The notes under the pieces were generated by a model. It ran no database searches, was not told where the DNA came from, and saw nothing but the letters and a program-made list of their open reading frames with translations. Of a DNA stretch of 64,000 nucleotides, positions 39,502 to 48,770 are shown piece after piece (the stretch's first letter is position 1; every line of letters begins with the position of its first letter). Made by a program: the position numbers and the translations under genes. This stretch comes from Mesorhizobium loti. Its GTDB lineage: Bacteria; Pseudomonadota; Alphaproteobacteria; Rhizobiales; Rhizobiaceae. Location: NCBI GenBank assembly GCA_014189435.1, contig CP050294.1:124001-188000 (forward strand). Direction: 5' to 3'.

Positions 39502-40985
39502 GTCCGCTCCTTCTTCATAATAAGATTGTCCTCGAACCAGACTGCTGCTGCTGTGCGATCCAGTTTGTCATTCTCGCTGCGCGGTGCTCTCTGAATCTCA
39601 AGGATCCATGTCGGTATGGCATGGGCTTCGACGATTTCTGACAACGCTGCTTTCAACTCGCGCTCATTGAGCGGTCCCAGCCCGTTAGATTCCACGACAG
39701 CCGCGAGTCCATCGCCTCGTTTAAAGACGACAGCCACAGGCCACCCGCACTGCCGAATGGCGGAAACGATCTCATCGAGCTCGATCCGGTATCCCTTTAC
39801 CTTAACCTGAAAATCAATCCGCTCCTTGAAGAACAAGCGATCGTCACGGATTTCCGCCCAGTCACCGGTCAGATACCCACGCTCCCCCGACAACTCATCC
39901 AATACGCGGAACTGCTGCTCGGTCTTTTCCGGATCGTTCCAATAGCCCTCGGCAAGTTGGGGACCGCTAATCACAATCTGACCCTCGGTGGGAGAACGCC
40001 CGCCAATAAGCGAGATCTTCATGCCTGGTATGGTCTGACCCAGGGCGGCAGACGTATGGCAGTAAGATCCGTAGTTGTCGGAGGTCAGAACTTGCTCAGT
40101 TACAGAGATCGTAGCTTCGGTGGGGCCATAGGTATTTTGGGCGAGCGTGTCTGGCAATGCGGAAAAAATGGCGTCCAGTTGCTGTCTGACGAGCGGTTCC
40201 CCGCAGAAATTAAACAGCCGAACACTCCCTAGGTCTTTCCTTGTTACTTGCCGCGCCCGCATCATCAAGCTAACGGCGCTAGGCGTGGAATTCCAGATCG
40301 TAATAGCTTGCCTCGCGATAAATTCGGCGGGCGACATTCTGTCGCCCTCATCCAGCAAGGGGTGAAGCGAAGCGCCATGGCATAGTGCCCCAAATATATC
40401 TGTCATGCTGATATCGAATGCTAGATTTGGCTGTTGCGAGAGACGATCATCCGGGGTGATATGAAGGCTCTCCAGCCAGGACACGTAGTTTGCCAATGCT
40501 TTGCGTGAAACCATTACGCCCTTTGGCTCGCCAGTCGATCCTGACGTGAACATGACATAGGCTAGTTCGTGGCGCGTTCCATTACCCAAGAAACAGCGAT
40601 CTGTATTGATCATATCTGGATCCAAGACCTTCAAGTTAGGAACTGCAGTGACAATTTCAGCCGCCAACTGTGGCTTGGCCACGAGAAGATCAGGTTGCAA
40701 CCGATGCAGGATTCGCCGAAGCTTTTGTATCGGCGCAACCGTGTTCAGGGGCGTATGGAAGCCCCCGGCTAATCCGGACGCCAGGATGCACGCATAAGCA
40801 TCGGCCTCTTGAGGGAGCGCGATCGCAATTCGCGGCTGCTCGAATGACGAATAAATCTGTGCGTAGATTCGGACTCGCTCCTCAAGCCAAGCATAAGAAT
40901 ATTGACGCGCGCCAACGTCTATGGCCAAGCGCCCAGGATGGCGAGAAGCTACCGAGAGAAACCTGTCAACTACATCCACCATCAT
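39498..40985 (-). CDS. Adenylation enzyme (AMP-binding, NRPS/Dlt-like)
   Basis: 495-residue member of the ANL superfamily. Core motifs are all present: A3 YVMFTSGSTGEPKGV (143-157), A5 AQNTYGPTEATISVTE, A7/A8 GYLTGDWAEIRDDRLFFKERIDFQVKVKGYRIELDEI and an A10-like lysine in NDKLDRT. It would activate an amino or other carboxylic acid with ATP and load it on the adjacent ACP. It is closer in layout to stand-alone amino-acid adenylation domains than to long-chain acyl-CoA ligases. ATG at 40985 follows GGAG. The substrate cannot be read from sequence by eye. Confidence 0.87.
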   Translation of the reverse strand: MMVDVVDRFLSVASRHPGRLAIDVGARQYSYAWLEERVRIYAQIYSSFEQPRIAIALPQEADAYACILASGLAGGFHTPLNTVAPIQKLRRILHRLQPDLLVAKPQLAAEIVTAVPNLKVLDPDMINTDRCFLGNGTRHELAYVMFTSGSTGEPKGVMVSRKALANYVSWLESLHITPDDRLSQQPNLAFDISMTDIFGALCHGASLHPLLDEGDRMSPAEFIARQAITIWNSTPSAVSLMMRARQVTRKDLGSVRLFNFCGEPLVRQQLDAIFSALPDTLAQNTYGPTEATISVTEQVLTSDNYGSYCHTSAALGQTIPGMKISLIGGRSPTEGQIVISGPQLAEGYWNDPEKTEQQFRVLDELSGERGYLTGDWAEIRDDRLFFKERIDFQVKVKGYRIELDEIVSAIRQCGWPVAVVFKRGDGLAAVVESNGLGPLNERELKAALSEIVEAHAIPTWILEIQRAPRSENDKLDRTAAAVWFEDNLIMKKERT

Positions 40986-41251
40986 TTCATCTATCTCCGC
41001 GTAACGATAAGAATATTAGCCGTTGGCTTCCGGAACGGAGTGTCCACTTGACCTTGCACCCGCGCCTGTCAACTGCAAATGGTGACGCGATGCATGACAT
41101 ATCCGAACCGAATGACCGGCAACGTCATACAGGATCCTTAAGTGTGTAGACGACCATAGGCGTGTGAGAAACCGTAGGGCCTTGTTGTGAGTATCTCGTG
41201 CTTGTCGCAGGCAAATTGTTCACACGAGCACGACGGCTGGCGGGGGCAAAT

Positions 41252-42409
41252 TCAATTGGCGAAAGCGACACCTCGCAACGAGCCTGCTGTTGAGGTAATC
41301 CCTCTGACCATCGTTACAAATTTGTTGAACTGAACCACCGGCGAGTTGGCGACGTATATGATGTCCCTATCACGAATGGCGAGCTGCTGTGCATAGAAGT
41401 AGTTATCCGCCTTATTGAGTCGCAGACGATAGATAACTGGAACTGGGTCAGACCCCATAAGATGAGTTGAATTGGGCTTCAATGCGCGTACTAAGCTTGC
41501 CTCTTCGCGCCGAAAAAGAAATATCGCACTACTGTCGGCTTGCGCATCGTGAAGCCCGCCCGCTTTGGCGATGGCTTGAAGGAGAGACATGGGTTCTTTG
41601 TCTATGGGGTAGTCTTTTTGGGCGGTAACGGCACCAAGCGCCACAAAAATCGGAGGGTCGCGATACACATAGATATTGTCCCCCGGATATACGAAGACAT
41701 TTTGACTGGGATCTTTTAGGATCGTGTCGAGAAGAGTCACCTCGCTCAGGGCGCCGCGTGTTAGGCGAACCTTGGTCTCCTGCGGCATTGTCCTTATGCC
41801 TCCAGATTGAGCAATAACCTCCAGTAGACGATCACCTTTCAAAGAAAGCGCCACGCGCGCCGAGCCGGTCGCGTCGCCTGAAACCGTCGCGGTAGCCGCG
41901 CTGCCCTGCGTCGAAACGATGACCTGTGGCTCAACGGCTTTATTTGCCAATCGCGCCTCTATCGCCTTTGCCAGGGAGCCTGGCGTGCGGCCGGCTGCAG
42001 TGATACGGCCTGCGTAGGGCACGCTGATTGATCCATCACGGTCGACGGTTTGCTGTGGAAGTGAAATGCTGTGCGAGCTTCCCATGGGCGCACCTGGCGT
42101 CGATGATCCGGAGAAAAGTCCGCCGGAAGCCGCTTCGAAAATCGTCACGACAATCTGGTCTCCGATCGTGAGTGCCTGCGAAGGCGCTGGCGGATGGCGT
42201 GAGAATTGACTGGCAAGATCACCGGATGGGCGGTTACGTAGCACAGCCAGGGTAGCATCAGTGATATCGACTACCTCATAGAGTGCGGAATCGGCACCTT
42301 TACCCTGCGCATTAACCACTGCACTGGCCGTGGGCCCCGAGGCCGGCAAGTTAACGCAGCCCATCAACAGCGCGGGCAAAAGTAATAATAAGTGACTTGT
42401 TTTTTTCAT
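41252..42409 (-). CDS. Capsule export outer-membrane lipoprotein (VexA/Wza-like)
   Basis: 385 residues. A lipoprotein signal peptide, KKTSHLLLLLPALLMGCVNL, places Cys18 as the lipidated residue. A polysaccharide-export domain follows (LTIGDQIVVTIFEAASGG, VDRDGSISVPYAGRITAAGRTPGSLAKAIEARL) with SLBB-type repeats (VYPGDNIYVYRDPPIFVALGAV, SLLQAIAKAGGLHDAQAD). It would form the outer-membrane channel for the polymer. It precedes the adenylation gene by 266 bp, in which I see no gene. Confidence 0.88.
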   Translation of the reverse strand: MKKTSHLLLLLPALLMGCVNLPASGPTASAVVNAQGKGADSALYEVVDITDATLAVLRNRPSGDLASQFSRHPPAPSQALTIGDQIVVTIFEAASGGLFSGSSTPGAPMGSSHSISLPQQTVDRDGSISVPYAGRITAAGRTPGSLAKAIEARLANKAVEPQVIVSTQGSAATATVSGDATGSARVALSLKGDRLLEVIAQSGGIRTMPQETKVRLTRGALSEVTLLDTILKDPSQNVFVYPGDNIYVYRDPPIFVALGAVTAQKDYPIDKEPMSLLQAIAKAGGLHDAQADSSAIFLFRREEASLVRALKPNSTHLMGSDPVPVIYRLRLNKADNYFYAQQLAIRDRDIIYVANSPVVQFNKFVTMVRGITSTAGSLRGVAFAN

Positions 42410-42625
42410 CAGCTTGATAATGTCCCCTAGCGGTAGCAGCTATTGGTACGGAATCGTCGTAGAGCAAGCGGAAGGAGACCTGCACTGGACTTCGGACCGA
42501 CACTCGCCATCGGCCGCGGCGGCGACGATCGTAATGGCGAACTGCATAGCTATGTTGACCTTGAGGCGCGCAGGCGCGGCGCCGTCGTCATCGACCCTGT
42601 TGCGCTGGCCAAAGCCTGCCGGACG

Positions 42626-43933
42626 TCACGCGGCGAATTGTGATCGAACGATGCTTACTATCAGAGAGCCGAAAAAGGCGAGACCGACACCGATGATCGA
42701 TGCCGCCAGTAGGCTTGTGATCGGGTCCGGATAAGACGGTCTTCCATCCGCCCTGGGCTCGGCGATCACAATCACATATTTTTGCTGTCGGATGGCGGCT
42801 TGCCGAGCGTAATCGAGCGCCTGCCGGGCCGATGTCAAATTGGTCTCGGAATATTCCAGGGCAGCGTTCAGAGCCTCATAGCGGGAGATCTGGTCAGTTG
42901 CTGATCCACTGGGGCCGACTAATCGCTTGCGCGTCTCCGCGATCCGATCCGTCAATGTCTTGATGTCGAGGAGGAGCGGTCGACGCCGAGGATGATCGCT
43001 CGCACCGGACGCGTCGATCGTGGCGAGCTCGTTTTGATCAGCTGTCCGCTGTGTTTCCAATTGATTGATCAATCCGTTTAGCATTGTCACGTCAGCCGTC
43101 GGATCGACGATGCCGGTCTCGCTCCGCCAATTAGCCATTTGCTGCCTGGCTTCTGTGGCACGCCTCTCTGCGCGGGCCAATTCTTGCTCGCTGAATCGCA
43201 AAGCATCTTCACGAGCGCGTTGGTTCATTTGATCTGCGAATTCCTCGGTCATCCGAACGAGAGAGGACGCGATGAGCACCGAGTCCTCTGGCTTAAAAGA
43301 GCTGACGTCCATCACGACGATCTGTTCCAGCATATTGAAGCGCGCTGTCACGCGCGCCCTATAAGCGTCGAAGAGCTGATCGTCATCCGCATTCTGCGGT
43401 AACCGCACCAAGGGATCGGAATTCGTTCTGATAAATAGCTTCCGGATATCGATCCGGTGTCCTAGCCTCGCCAAAGCCTCCCGCGAAACCAGAAAGTCCC
43501 GGGCCGCATATCCATCAACATAGCCATCCATCGGTCCACTACCTGACGAGAATAACGAGCTGACAGGTGACGTCGCTTGCATGGTGTCGGATCCTCCGCG
43601 GATGGCGAACCTCACCTCCGTCGTATACATCGGGGTGGCGATGAAGAAAACGAACAGCGACGTCGTCAAAATCGGCAGCGTTACACAGAGAGCCGCCGCC
43701 CAGGTACCCCATTTTGATCGCCTGCGCGTTACGCGACGTAGTTGGATAAATCGGGCTTGGTCGTCCACCCCTCCAGGTGAGACTGGGAAGGTTGGAGCCT
43801 CTGCAGGTGAGACCGGGAAGTTTGGGGTTTCTGCATCAGAGAGGGTCGTCGGCAAGGTCGTCTTCGAACTCTTTCTGAGCATCGTAAGAGGCAACACGAG
43901 GCGGATACCGATCAAGGGCCTTTTTGAGATCAT
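42626..43933 (-). CDS. Capsule export inner-membrane protein (KpsE/CtrB/VexD-like)
   Basis: About 435 residues. One membrane segment lies near residues 75-98 (WAAALCVTLPILTTSLFVFFIA) and a second near the C-terminus (PITSLLAASIIGVGLAFFGSLIVSIV), with a long periplasmic coiled coil between (FSEQELARAERRATEARQQMANWR). This is the polysaccharide co-polymerase layout that links inner and outer membrane. The N-terminus holds a short duplicated PNFPVSP/PTFPVSP segment. The start is uncertain: ATG at 43933 or 43882; both overlap the end of the ATPase gene. The 216 bp to the next gene shows no frame of interest. Confidence 0.85.
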   Translation of the reverse strand: MISKRPLIGIRLVLPLTMLRKSSKTTLPTTLSDAETPNFPVSPAEAPTFPVSPGGVDDQARFIQLRRVTRRRSKWGTWAAALCVTLPILTTSLFVFFIATPMYTTEVRFAIRGGSDTMQATSPVSSLFSSGSGPMDGYVDGYAARDFLVSREALARLGHRIDIRKLFIRTNSDPLVRLPQNADDDQLFDAYRARVTARFNMLEQIVVMDVSSFKPEDSVLIASSLVRMTEEFADQMNQRAREDALRFSEQELARAERRATEARQQMANWRSETGIVDPTADVTMLNGLINQLETQRTADQNELATIDASGASDHPRRRPLLLDIKTLTDRIAETRKRLVGPSGSATDQISRYEALNAALEYSETNLTSARQALDYARQAAIRQQKYVIVIAEPRADGRPSYPDPITSLLAASIIGVGLAFFGSLIVSIVRSQFAA

Positions 43934-44537
43934 TCGCAATTGTCACTCGTCCCCTATTAACGACAATAGCCCTGTCGCAGTATTTGCTGAGATCGGCAAC
44001 CCGATTGCTCCCTGCTATGAGCATCTTGCCAGCCGATCGCTTTTCGAAGAGTGTCTTCCACAGGTAGCTGAAGCGGTCTTTAAGGAACGGGAATACCGCT
44101 TCAACTATATAAATATCGAAAGGCGGCAGAAGCGCGGCGGCAAGGCCGTATTCATACCGAAATTCCGCCGGCCAATGTTCTACTTTCCCATTTATATGCC
44201 TAGGGTCCGTAACCATCGTCTCTAGCATCGCATTTGATACATGCATATCCAAGCCGTAAAGCCTGCATATCAAGGCAATCACGTGTCGGCCAGTCACATT
44301 GCCACGCAAAAAAGCCGGCCGGCCAATCGGCCACGACGTCAAGCCAATGAAACTTATCCTCCCCACCTGCGGAGGCCTGAGCCCGGCCAGAAGATCAACC
44401 GCGGGCTTTTTCGCAAGCGGATCACTTGTAAGCAGTGCATATCGTCCCGTTGGGATATCGAGGTCTACAGACGAAGCGATTTGTCGACGAATGCCAGCGA
44501 TCTCAGGCTCGTCTGATGTTCGTTGAAAGGAAATCAT
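43836..44537 (-). CDS. KpsT-like ABC ATPase domain with degenerate catalytic motifs
   Basis: 233 residues aligning by position with KpsT/VexC, the ATPase of capsule exporters. The fold markers SWPIGRPAFLRGNVTGRHVIALICRLYG and DIYIVEAVFPFLKDRF are clear. Walker A (normally GxNGAGKST) reads TSDPLAKKPAV, the signature region reads WPAEFRYEYG instead of YSSGM, the Walker B catalytic Glu is Ala (IVEAV) and the switch His is missing (AGSN). It looks like a non-hydrolysing homologue. I start at the ATG at 44537 (MISFQRTS), where KpsT proteins begin; a TTG at 44696 would add 53 residues. Confidence 0.75.
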   Translation of the reverse strand: MISFQRTSDEPEIAGIRRQIASSVDLDIPTGRYALLTSDPLAKKPAVDLLAGLRPPQVGRISFIGLTSWPIGRPAFLRGNVTGRHVIALICRLYGLDMHVSNAMLETMVTDPRHINGKVEHWPAEFRYEYGLAAALLPPFDIYIVEAVFPFLKDRFSYLWKTLFEKRSAGKMLIAGSNRVADLSKYCDRAIVVNRGRVTIANDLKKALDRYPPRVASYDAQKEFEDDLADDPL

Positions 44538-44751
44538 CAAACTTAGCACATCGCTGGCGATGCAGTTGCTTTCCAGCGATTTATTTCTGCTACCAGTCTT
44601 GTTATATCCGTGCTGCCACGCGCCGCGGAAGCCGGCGGCCATCTCATCCACGTTTGCGCCAAAACTGCTGGCATTAGGAGTTGGGAGCTCCAGCAATTCA
44701 TGTCAGTCTCACCCATGTTGTCGAAGGCCGCCAAGCGTTTCTAGAGACCAG

Positions 44752-46014
44752 TTAGACCGGCTGCACGTGTCGCCGGAACCATCCCTCCAAAATAAGGGCA
44801 GAGCAAGCCAAGGAAATAACCGCAAGCCAAAAATATGAAGGCTTTGCGTCAGTGCATGGATATGAATGGAAATACGCGCCACGTAAAAGTTGCATCCCAT
44901 GACTCAAGGGGTTCCAAAGAACATAGTTTCTATATACTTCTGGGAATTGCTCCGTAACGTAAAACACCGAAGAAACAATCTGCAACGAACGCTCGGCGGC
45001 GCCGGTCAATCGCGCAAAAAACGGCCACACCCCGATAATAACACCAAAAATGAAACCTATACTTACGCCACACAGCCACATACCAACGAAGTAAAAAAAC
45101 GCGGTAAGAATATCGTCCGGCAATGATATCACACCAAGATAGCGGCCGATACCGAAGAGAAGCGCAATAGAAACCATGTAAACGATCAAGTACAGTATTG
45201 CTGTGGTTATGCCCTGGTGGAAAGGGGAAACCATTGGCAGGTTTAACATTACGCGGTTGTGAGCTATTTGCCCACTCACGCGAAAAATCGTCATGCGGCA
45301 GGCTACCCACGTTCCTGATCCAAGCAGGGCAAATGTAGGAACGTCCATGTTGAGAATGTAGTGAGTTCCGACCAATAAATAGACCGAGCTAATAATTCCC
45401 AACATAATCATCGGTTGAATCAATAGCCATATAAAAGCAAATGGGCCGTCTCCGTTTATAGCGTGGAAATTATGGATAAATAGCGCCCATATTATTTTTA
45501 TCGACCTCAAGGTATGTTTGTGAGCGTCGTTTGCGTTACCAGCTAGGCTGGTATTGAAGTTCGTAATGGCGTCCATGTATTCTAATGTTTCGTCGTGGCT
45601 TTGTATTAGCGCGGCGTAGTCGCCGTCCTTCTTTGCTCTAAGTGTCTCTCGCTCTGCACGTATCACCATTAAATCGCGACGTGCCTGGATGTTAATTTTA
45701 GCCTGTTCGTTCTTTTGAATGAGCGCGTCCAATTCCGCGGGTTGGTATCCCGCGCGCCAAACATCTACGCCGGCTCGAATGTCTTGCTCCAAGAGACGGA
45801 TCGTCTGTCTTAGTATCCTAAGTTCGATATCCTGCAGCTCACTGTCGAGCGGAGCGCGCATATTTCCCATGGAGATCTTAAGTTGCTCTTGAGCTTTATC
45901 ATAGATTTCGCGCCGCTCGCCCATCTTTATATTCGGGTTACGTGCCAGAATTCGAAGGATTATCCTCAAATATGGGACTCTTCTTGATGATGTGCCGCCG
46001 ACCGTAGATTCCAT
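44752..46014 (-). CDS. ABC-2 capsule export permease with N-terminal extension (KpsM/VexB-like)
   Basis: 420 residues, where KpsM is about 260. Residues about 175-420 are the ABC-2 permease with six hydrophobic segments (FAFIWLLIQPMIMLGIISSVYLLVG, ITTAILYLIVYMVSIALLFGIG, FFYFVGMWLCGVSIGFIFGVIIGVW) and the KpsM-like SSVFYVTEQFPEVYRNYVLWNPLSHGMQLLR. The first about 170 residues are a charged helical extension (RREIYDKAQEQLKIS, ELRILRQTIRLLEQDI) that recalls a motif widespread in alphaproteobacterial proteins. It would pair with the ATPase encoded next. The 307 bp before it (46015-46321) hold no recognisable gene. Confidence 0.85.
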   Translation of the reverse strand: MESTVGGTSSRRVPYLRIILRILARNPNIKMGERREIYDKAQEQLKISMGNMRAPLDSELQDIELRILRQTIRLLEQDIRAGVDVWRAGYQPAELDALIQKNEQAKINIQARRDLMVIRAERETLRAKKDGDYAALIQSHDETLEYMDAITNFNTSLAGNANDAHKHTLRSIKIIWALFIHNFHAINGDGPFAFIWLLIQPMIMLGIISSVYLLVGTHYILNMDVPTFALLGSGTWVACRMTIFRVSGQIAHNRVMLNLPMVSPFHQGITTAILYLIVYMVSIALLFGIGRYLGVISLPDDILTAFFYFVGMWLCGVSIGFIFGVIIGVWPFFARLTGAAERSLQIVSSVFYVTEQFPEVYRNYVLWNPLSHGMQLLRGAYFHSYPCTDAKPSYFWLAVISLACSALILEGWFRRHVQPV

Positions 46015-46321
46015 TCCTCATCCTCAAGCAGCCAGGTGGTCGCCAACTGAGCCTTGTTCGTCTGAGCCGGCGTTTCACGAGCGCCGCAGCTAGTACGACC
46101 TCGTGTCGGAGCCTCGACGCCGGCCTATGTGGAACGCCGACTGAAGTGGATCGGTGGCAATCGCCTTTTCGGACCGGCGACGACGAACGACACGATCGCC
46201 CCGATCGAAGCCAATTCGGCCGATGCGTCAGCGGGCATCAATGTCGGGAGAGGCCCAAGTTGACGTCGACGCCGGAGCGAGATGAAAGTCTTTCAAAATT
46301 GCTGAAAGCATGGAGCGTTCA
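46015..46321. other. Intergenic stretch, no gene seen
   Basis: 307 bp between the epimerase and permease genes. It is GC-rich with short frames that resemble nothing known. No terminator hairpin with T-run was noticed. Confidence 0.5.
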
Positions 46322-47356
46322 TCATCGGAATGCGCTGCCGCCGAAATACGCCTGATACCAGTCCACAAACCGGCCGACGCCCTCGGGCACGGACGTGCCC
46401 GGGCGGTAGCCGACGGCCTGCTCCAGCGCCGAGGTGTCGGCGAAGGTATCGGGCACGTCGCCAGCCTGCAGTGGCAACAGTTCGACAATCGCCCTTCTGC
46501 CCAGCGCAGCTTCCAGCGCCATGACATAGTCGGTCAGCTTAACCGGATTGTTATTGCCGATGTTGAAAACGCGCCAAGGTGCATTGCTGGTGGACGAGTC
46601 CGGATTGGAGGAGTCCCACGCATCATTGGGTGTGGCTGGCTGGTCGCTCGCGCGCACCACGCCTTCAGCGATATCCTCGACAAAGGTGAAGTCACGCGTG
46701 TGGTTGCCATTGTTGAACAGCTTAATCGGGAGTCCAGCAAGGATGTTCCTGGTGAACAGGAACAGCGCCATATCGGGTCGACCCCAAGGACCATAGACCG
46801 TGAAAAAGCGCAGGCCTGTGGTCGGCAACCGGAACAGATGGCTGTAGCTGTGCGCCATCAGCTCGTTGGCACGCTTGGTGGCCGCGTAGAACTGCAAGGG
46901 GTGATCAGCTGGCCTGTGCTCGGAAAACGGCATGTTTGTGTTGGCACCATAAACGCTGGACGTGCTGGCATAGGTCAAATGCGCTACGCTAGCATGGCGG
47001 CACGCCTCGATGATGTTGGTGAAAGCAATGATGTTGCTCTCAACATAGGCATGCGGATTCTCTAAACTAAAGCGCACGCCTGCCTGCGCGGCAAGATGGA
47101 TGACGCGGTCGAAGTTGTGCTCGGCAAAGCAGGATTTGACGGCGGCGCGATCGGCCAGGTTGGCGCGGATGAAATGGAAGCCGGAATTGTTCGTCTTGTT
47201 GAATTCCTGAAGGAGTTTCAGGCGCCCTTCCTTGATGCCTGGGTCGTAATAGGCGTTGACGCTATCAATGCCAACGACCTCGTCGCCGCGCTCCAGCAAT
47301 CGCCTAGCGACATGATAGCCGATGAAGCCGGCCGCGCCGGTGACCAGAACCTTCAT
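46322..47356 (-). CDS. NAD-dependent nucleotide-sugar 4-epimerase (TviC/CapI/LpsL-like)
   Basis: 344-residue extended short-chain dehydrogenase. Nucleotide-binding GAAGFIG at 7-13, catalytic Tyr157-x3-Lys161 (YAATK) and STSSVYG before it. The overall sequence ([21 protein letters not shown]) is that of UDP-glucuronate or UDP-GlcNAcA C4-epimerases. It would turn the uronic acid made by the dehydrogenase into its galacto-epimer. Its ATG overlaps the dehydrogenase stop as ATGA, so the two enzymes are coupled. Confidence 0.88.
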   Translation of the reverse strand: MKVLVTGAAGFIGYHVARRLLERGDEVVGIDSVNAYYDPGIKEGRLKLLQEFNKTNNSGFHFIRANLADRAAVKSCFAEHNFDRVIHLAAQAGVRFSLENPHAYVESNIIAFTNIIEACRHASVAHLTYASTSSVYGANTNMPFSEHRPADHPLQFYAATKRANELMAHSYSHLFRLPTTGLRFFTVYGPWGRPDMALFLFTRNILAGLPIKLFNNGNHTRDFTFVEDIAEGVVRASDQPATPNDAWDSSNPDSSTSNAPWRVFNIGNNNPVKLTDYVMALEAALGRRAIVELLPLQAGDVPDTFADTSALEQAVGYRPGTSVPEGVGRFVDWYQAYFGGSAFR

Positions 47357-48630
47357 CAGAAACGCCCATCCGTATGTTCCTTAGGGAAGATGCCTTTTAT
47401 ATCGTAGATAACTCCGGGATTCTTGCGCAGCTCCTTCAGGCCGACAATGCCATTCGTCTGGAACTCTCTGTGCCCGACCGCCACGACGATTCCGTCATAG
47501 CGGCCTTCGGGCTTGCTCCTCGTGCTGGGAAGGCCGACTTCATAGGCGCATTCTGCTGGCGAAACCCAAGGGTCCCAGATATCTATTACGGCATTGTATT
47601 CTTGAAGCCGACTGACGATGTCGGCGACTTTGGAATTGCGCAGATCCGGGCAGTTTTCCTTGAAGGCCGCGCCCATAACCAAGATCCTGCTGCCGACGAC
47701 CGATATGCCCTTGCGCATCATCAGGCGCGCCGCTTGGTCCGCAGCATGCTGCCCCATGCCGTCATTGATACGGCGGCCGGCCAGGATCACCTCGGGGTGG
47801 TAGCCAAGCTCCTGCGCCTTGTGCGTGAGATAGTAGGGGTCGACGCCTATGCAATGGCCGCCAACCAGGCCGGGCGTGAAACGCAGGAAATTCCATTTGG
47901 TACCGGCGGCGGCCAGCACCTCGGATGTGTCGATTCCCAGCCTGCCGAAGATCAGCGAAAGCTCATTCATTAGCGCGATGTTGAGATCGCGCTGCGTGTT
48001 CTCGATGACCTTGGCGGCTTCCGCCACGGCGATACTGCCGACCAGATGTGTCCCCGCAGACACTATGGAAGCATAGAGCGCATCTATGGCGTTGGCTGCT
48101 TCCGGGGTCGAGCCGCTGGTCACCTTCACGATCGTTTGCAGGCGGTGTTCGCGATCGCCTGGATTGACGCGTTCGGGGCTGTATCCCAAAAAGAAATCCT
48201 TGTTGAAACGCAGGCCTGAGGTTTTCTCTATCCACGGCGCGCAGACTTCCTCGGTACAGCCGGGATAGACTGTCGACTCAAAGACAACGACAGCGCCCGG
48301 AGAGATCGCTTCGCCCACTGTCTTTGATGCGGCAACAAGCGGTGCCAGATCGGGGCGATTGGCCTTGTCTATGGGGGTCGGCACGGTGACGATGAAGATC
48401 CCGCAGGCTTTGAGTTTCGTCCTGTCGGTCGTGAAAACCAGGCCTGTAGCAGCAGATATCTCGGCTCCGTCGGTCTCGAGCGTGGAATCCTCGCCGCGCC
48501 TTAGGGCGGCAATGCGCGCCTCGCTTATGTCGAAGCCTATAACGGGCCGCCTCACGCCAAAGGCGACGGCGAGTGGAAGCCCGACGTAGCCGAGCCCGAT
48601 AATCGCTATCTTCTTATCATCCAGATTCAC
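47356..48630 (-). CDS. UDP-sugar 6-dehydrogenase (TviB/WbpA-like)
   Basis: 424 residues, matching the length and sequence style of TviB (UDP-GlcNAc 6-dehydrogenase of Vi antigen). NAD-binding [18 protein letters not shown] at 8-25, [34 protein letters not shown] and the catalytic Cys260 in [20 protein letters not shown]. It oxidises C6 of a UDP-hexose or UDP-HexNAc to a uronic acid. The resemblance to TviB favours UDP-GlcNAc. Start is GTG at 48630 with GGAG 10 bases before. An ops-like element and hairpin lie 60-92 bp upstream. Confidence 0.9.
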   Translation of the reverse strand: MNLDDKKIAIIGLGYVGLPLAVAFGVRRPVIGFDISEARIAALRRGEDSTLETDGAEISAATGLVFTTDRTKLKACGIFIVTVPTPIDKANRPDLAPLVAASKTVGEAISPGAVVVFESTVYPGCTEEVCAPWIEKTSGLRFNKDFFLGYSPERVNPGDREHRLQTIVKVTSGSTPEAANAIDALYASIVSAGTHLVGSIAVAEAAKVIENTQRDLNIALMNELSLIFGRLGIDTSEVLAAAGTKWNFLRFTPGLVGGHCIGVDPYYLTHKAQELGYHPEVILAGRRINDGMGQHAADQAARLMMRKGISVVGSRILVMGAAFKENCPDLRNSKVADIVSRLQEYNAVIDIWDPWVSPAECAYEVGLPSTRSKPEGRYDGIVVAVGHREFQTNGIVGLKELRKNPGVIYDIKGIFPKEHTDGRF

Positions 48631-48690
48631 CTGTCCCGGCTCCGTATCTTTACCTGTTCATGCTCAGGATTATCGGACGTAGCCAAACCA

Positions 48691-48700
48691 CAGCTACCGC
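48691..48700 (-). promoter_or_regulatory. ops/JUMPstart-like element
   Basis: On the transcribed strand the leader reads GCGGTAGCTGTGGTTTGGC. The core GCGGTAGC matches the RfaH ops element (GGCGGTAG) at 7 of 8 bases, and GGTAGCTGT also occurs in enterobacterial JUMPstart sequences. It lies between a NusG-like antiterminator gene and the first sugar gene. Confidence 0.55.
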
Positions 48701-48722
48701 ACTTCCGGGTGAAACCGGAAGT
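48701..48722 (-). promoter_or_regulatory. Hairpin before the ops-like element
   Basis: Perfect 8 bp stem ACTTCCGG/CCGGAAGT with a 6 base loop, directly before the ops-like core in transcription order. There is no T-run on this strand, so it is more likely a pause or attenuation hairpin than a simple terminator. Confidence 0.5.
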
Positions 48723-48770
48723 TTTCACATGCAGTCGTGAAATTGCGAAACGAGAACGAACGCCCTCTGA

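Noticed and set aside
48701..48722. Rho-independent terminator after the NusG-like gene
   Set aside because: On the operon strand the hairpin is followed by GCGGTAGC, not a T-run. The TTTT lies only on the other strand, where there is no gene to terminate.
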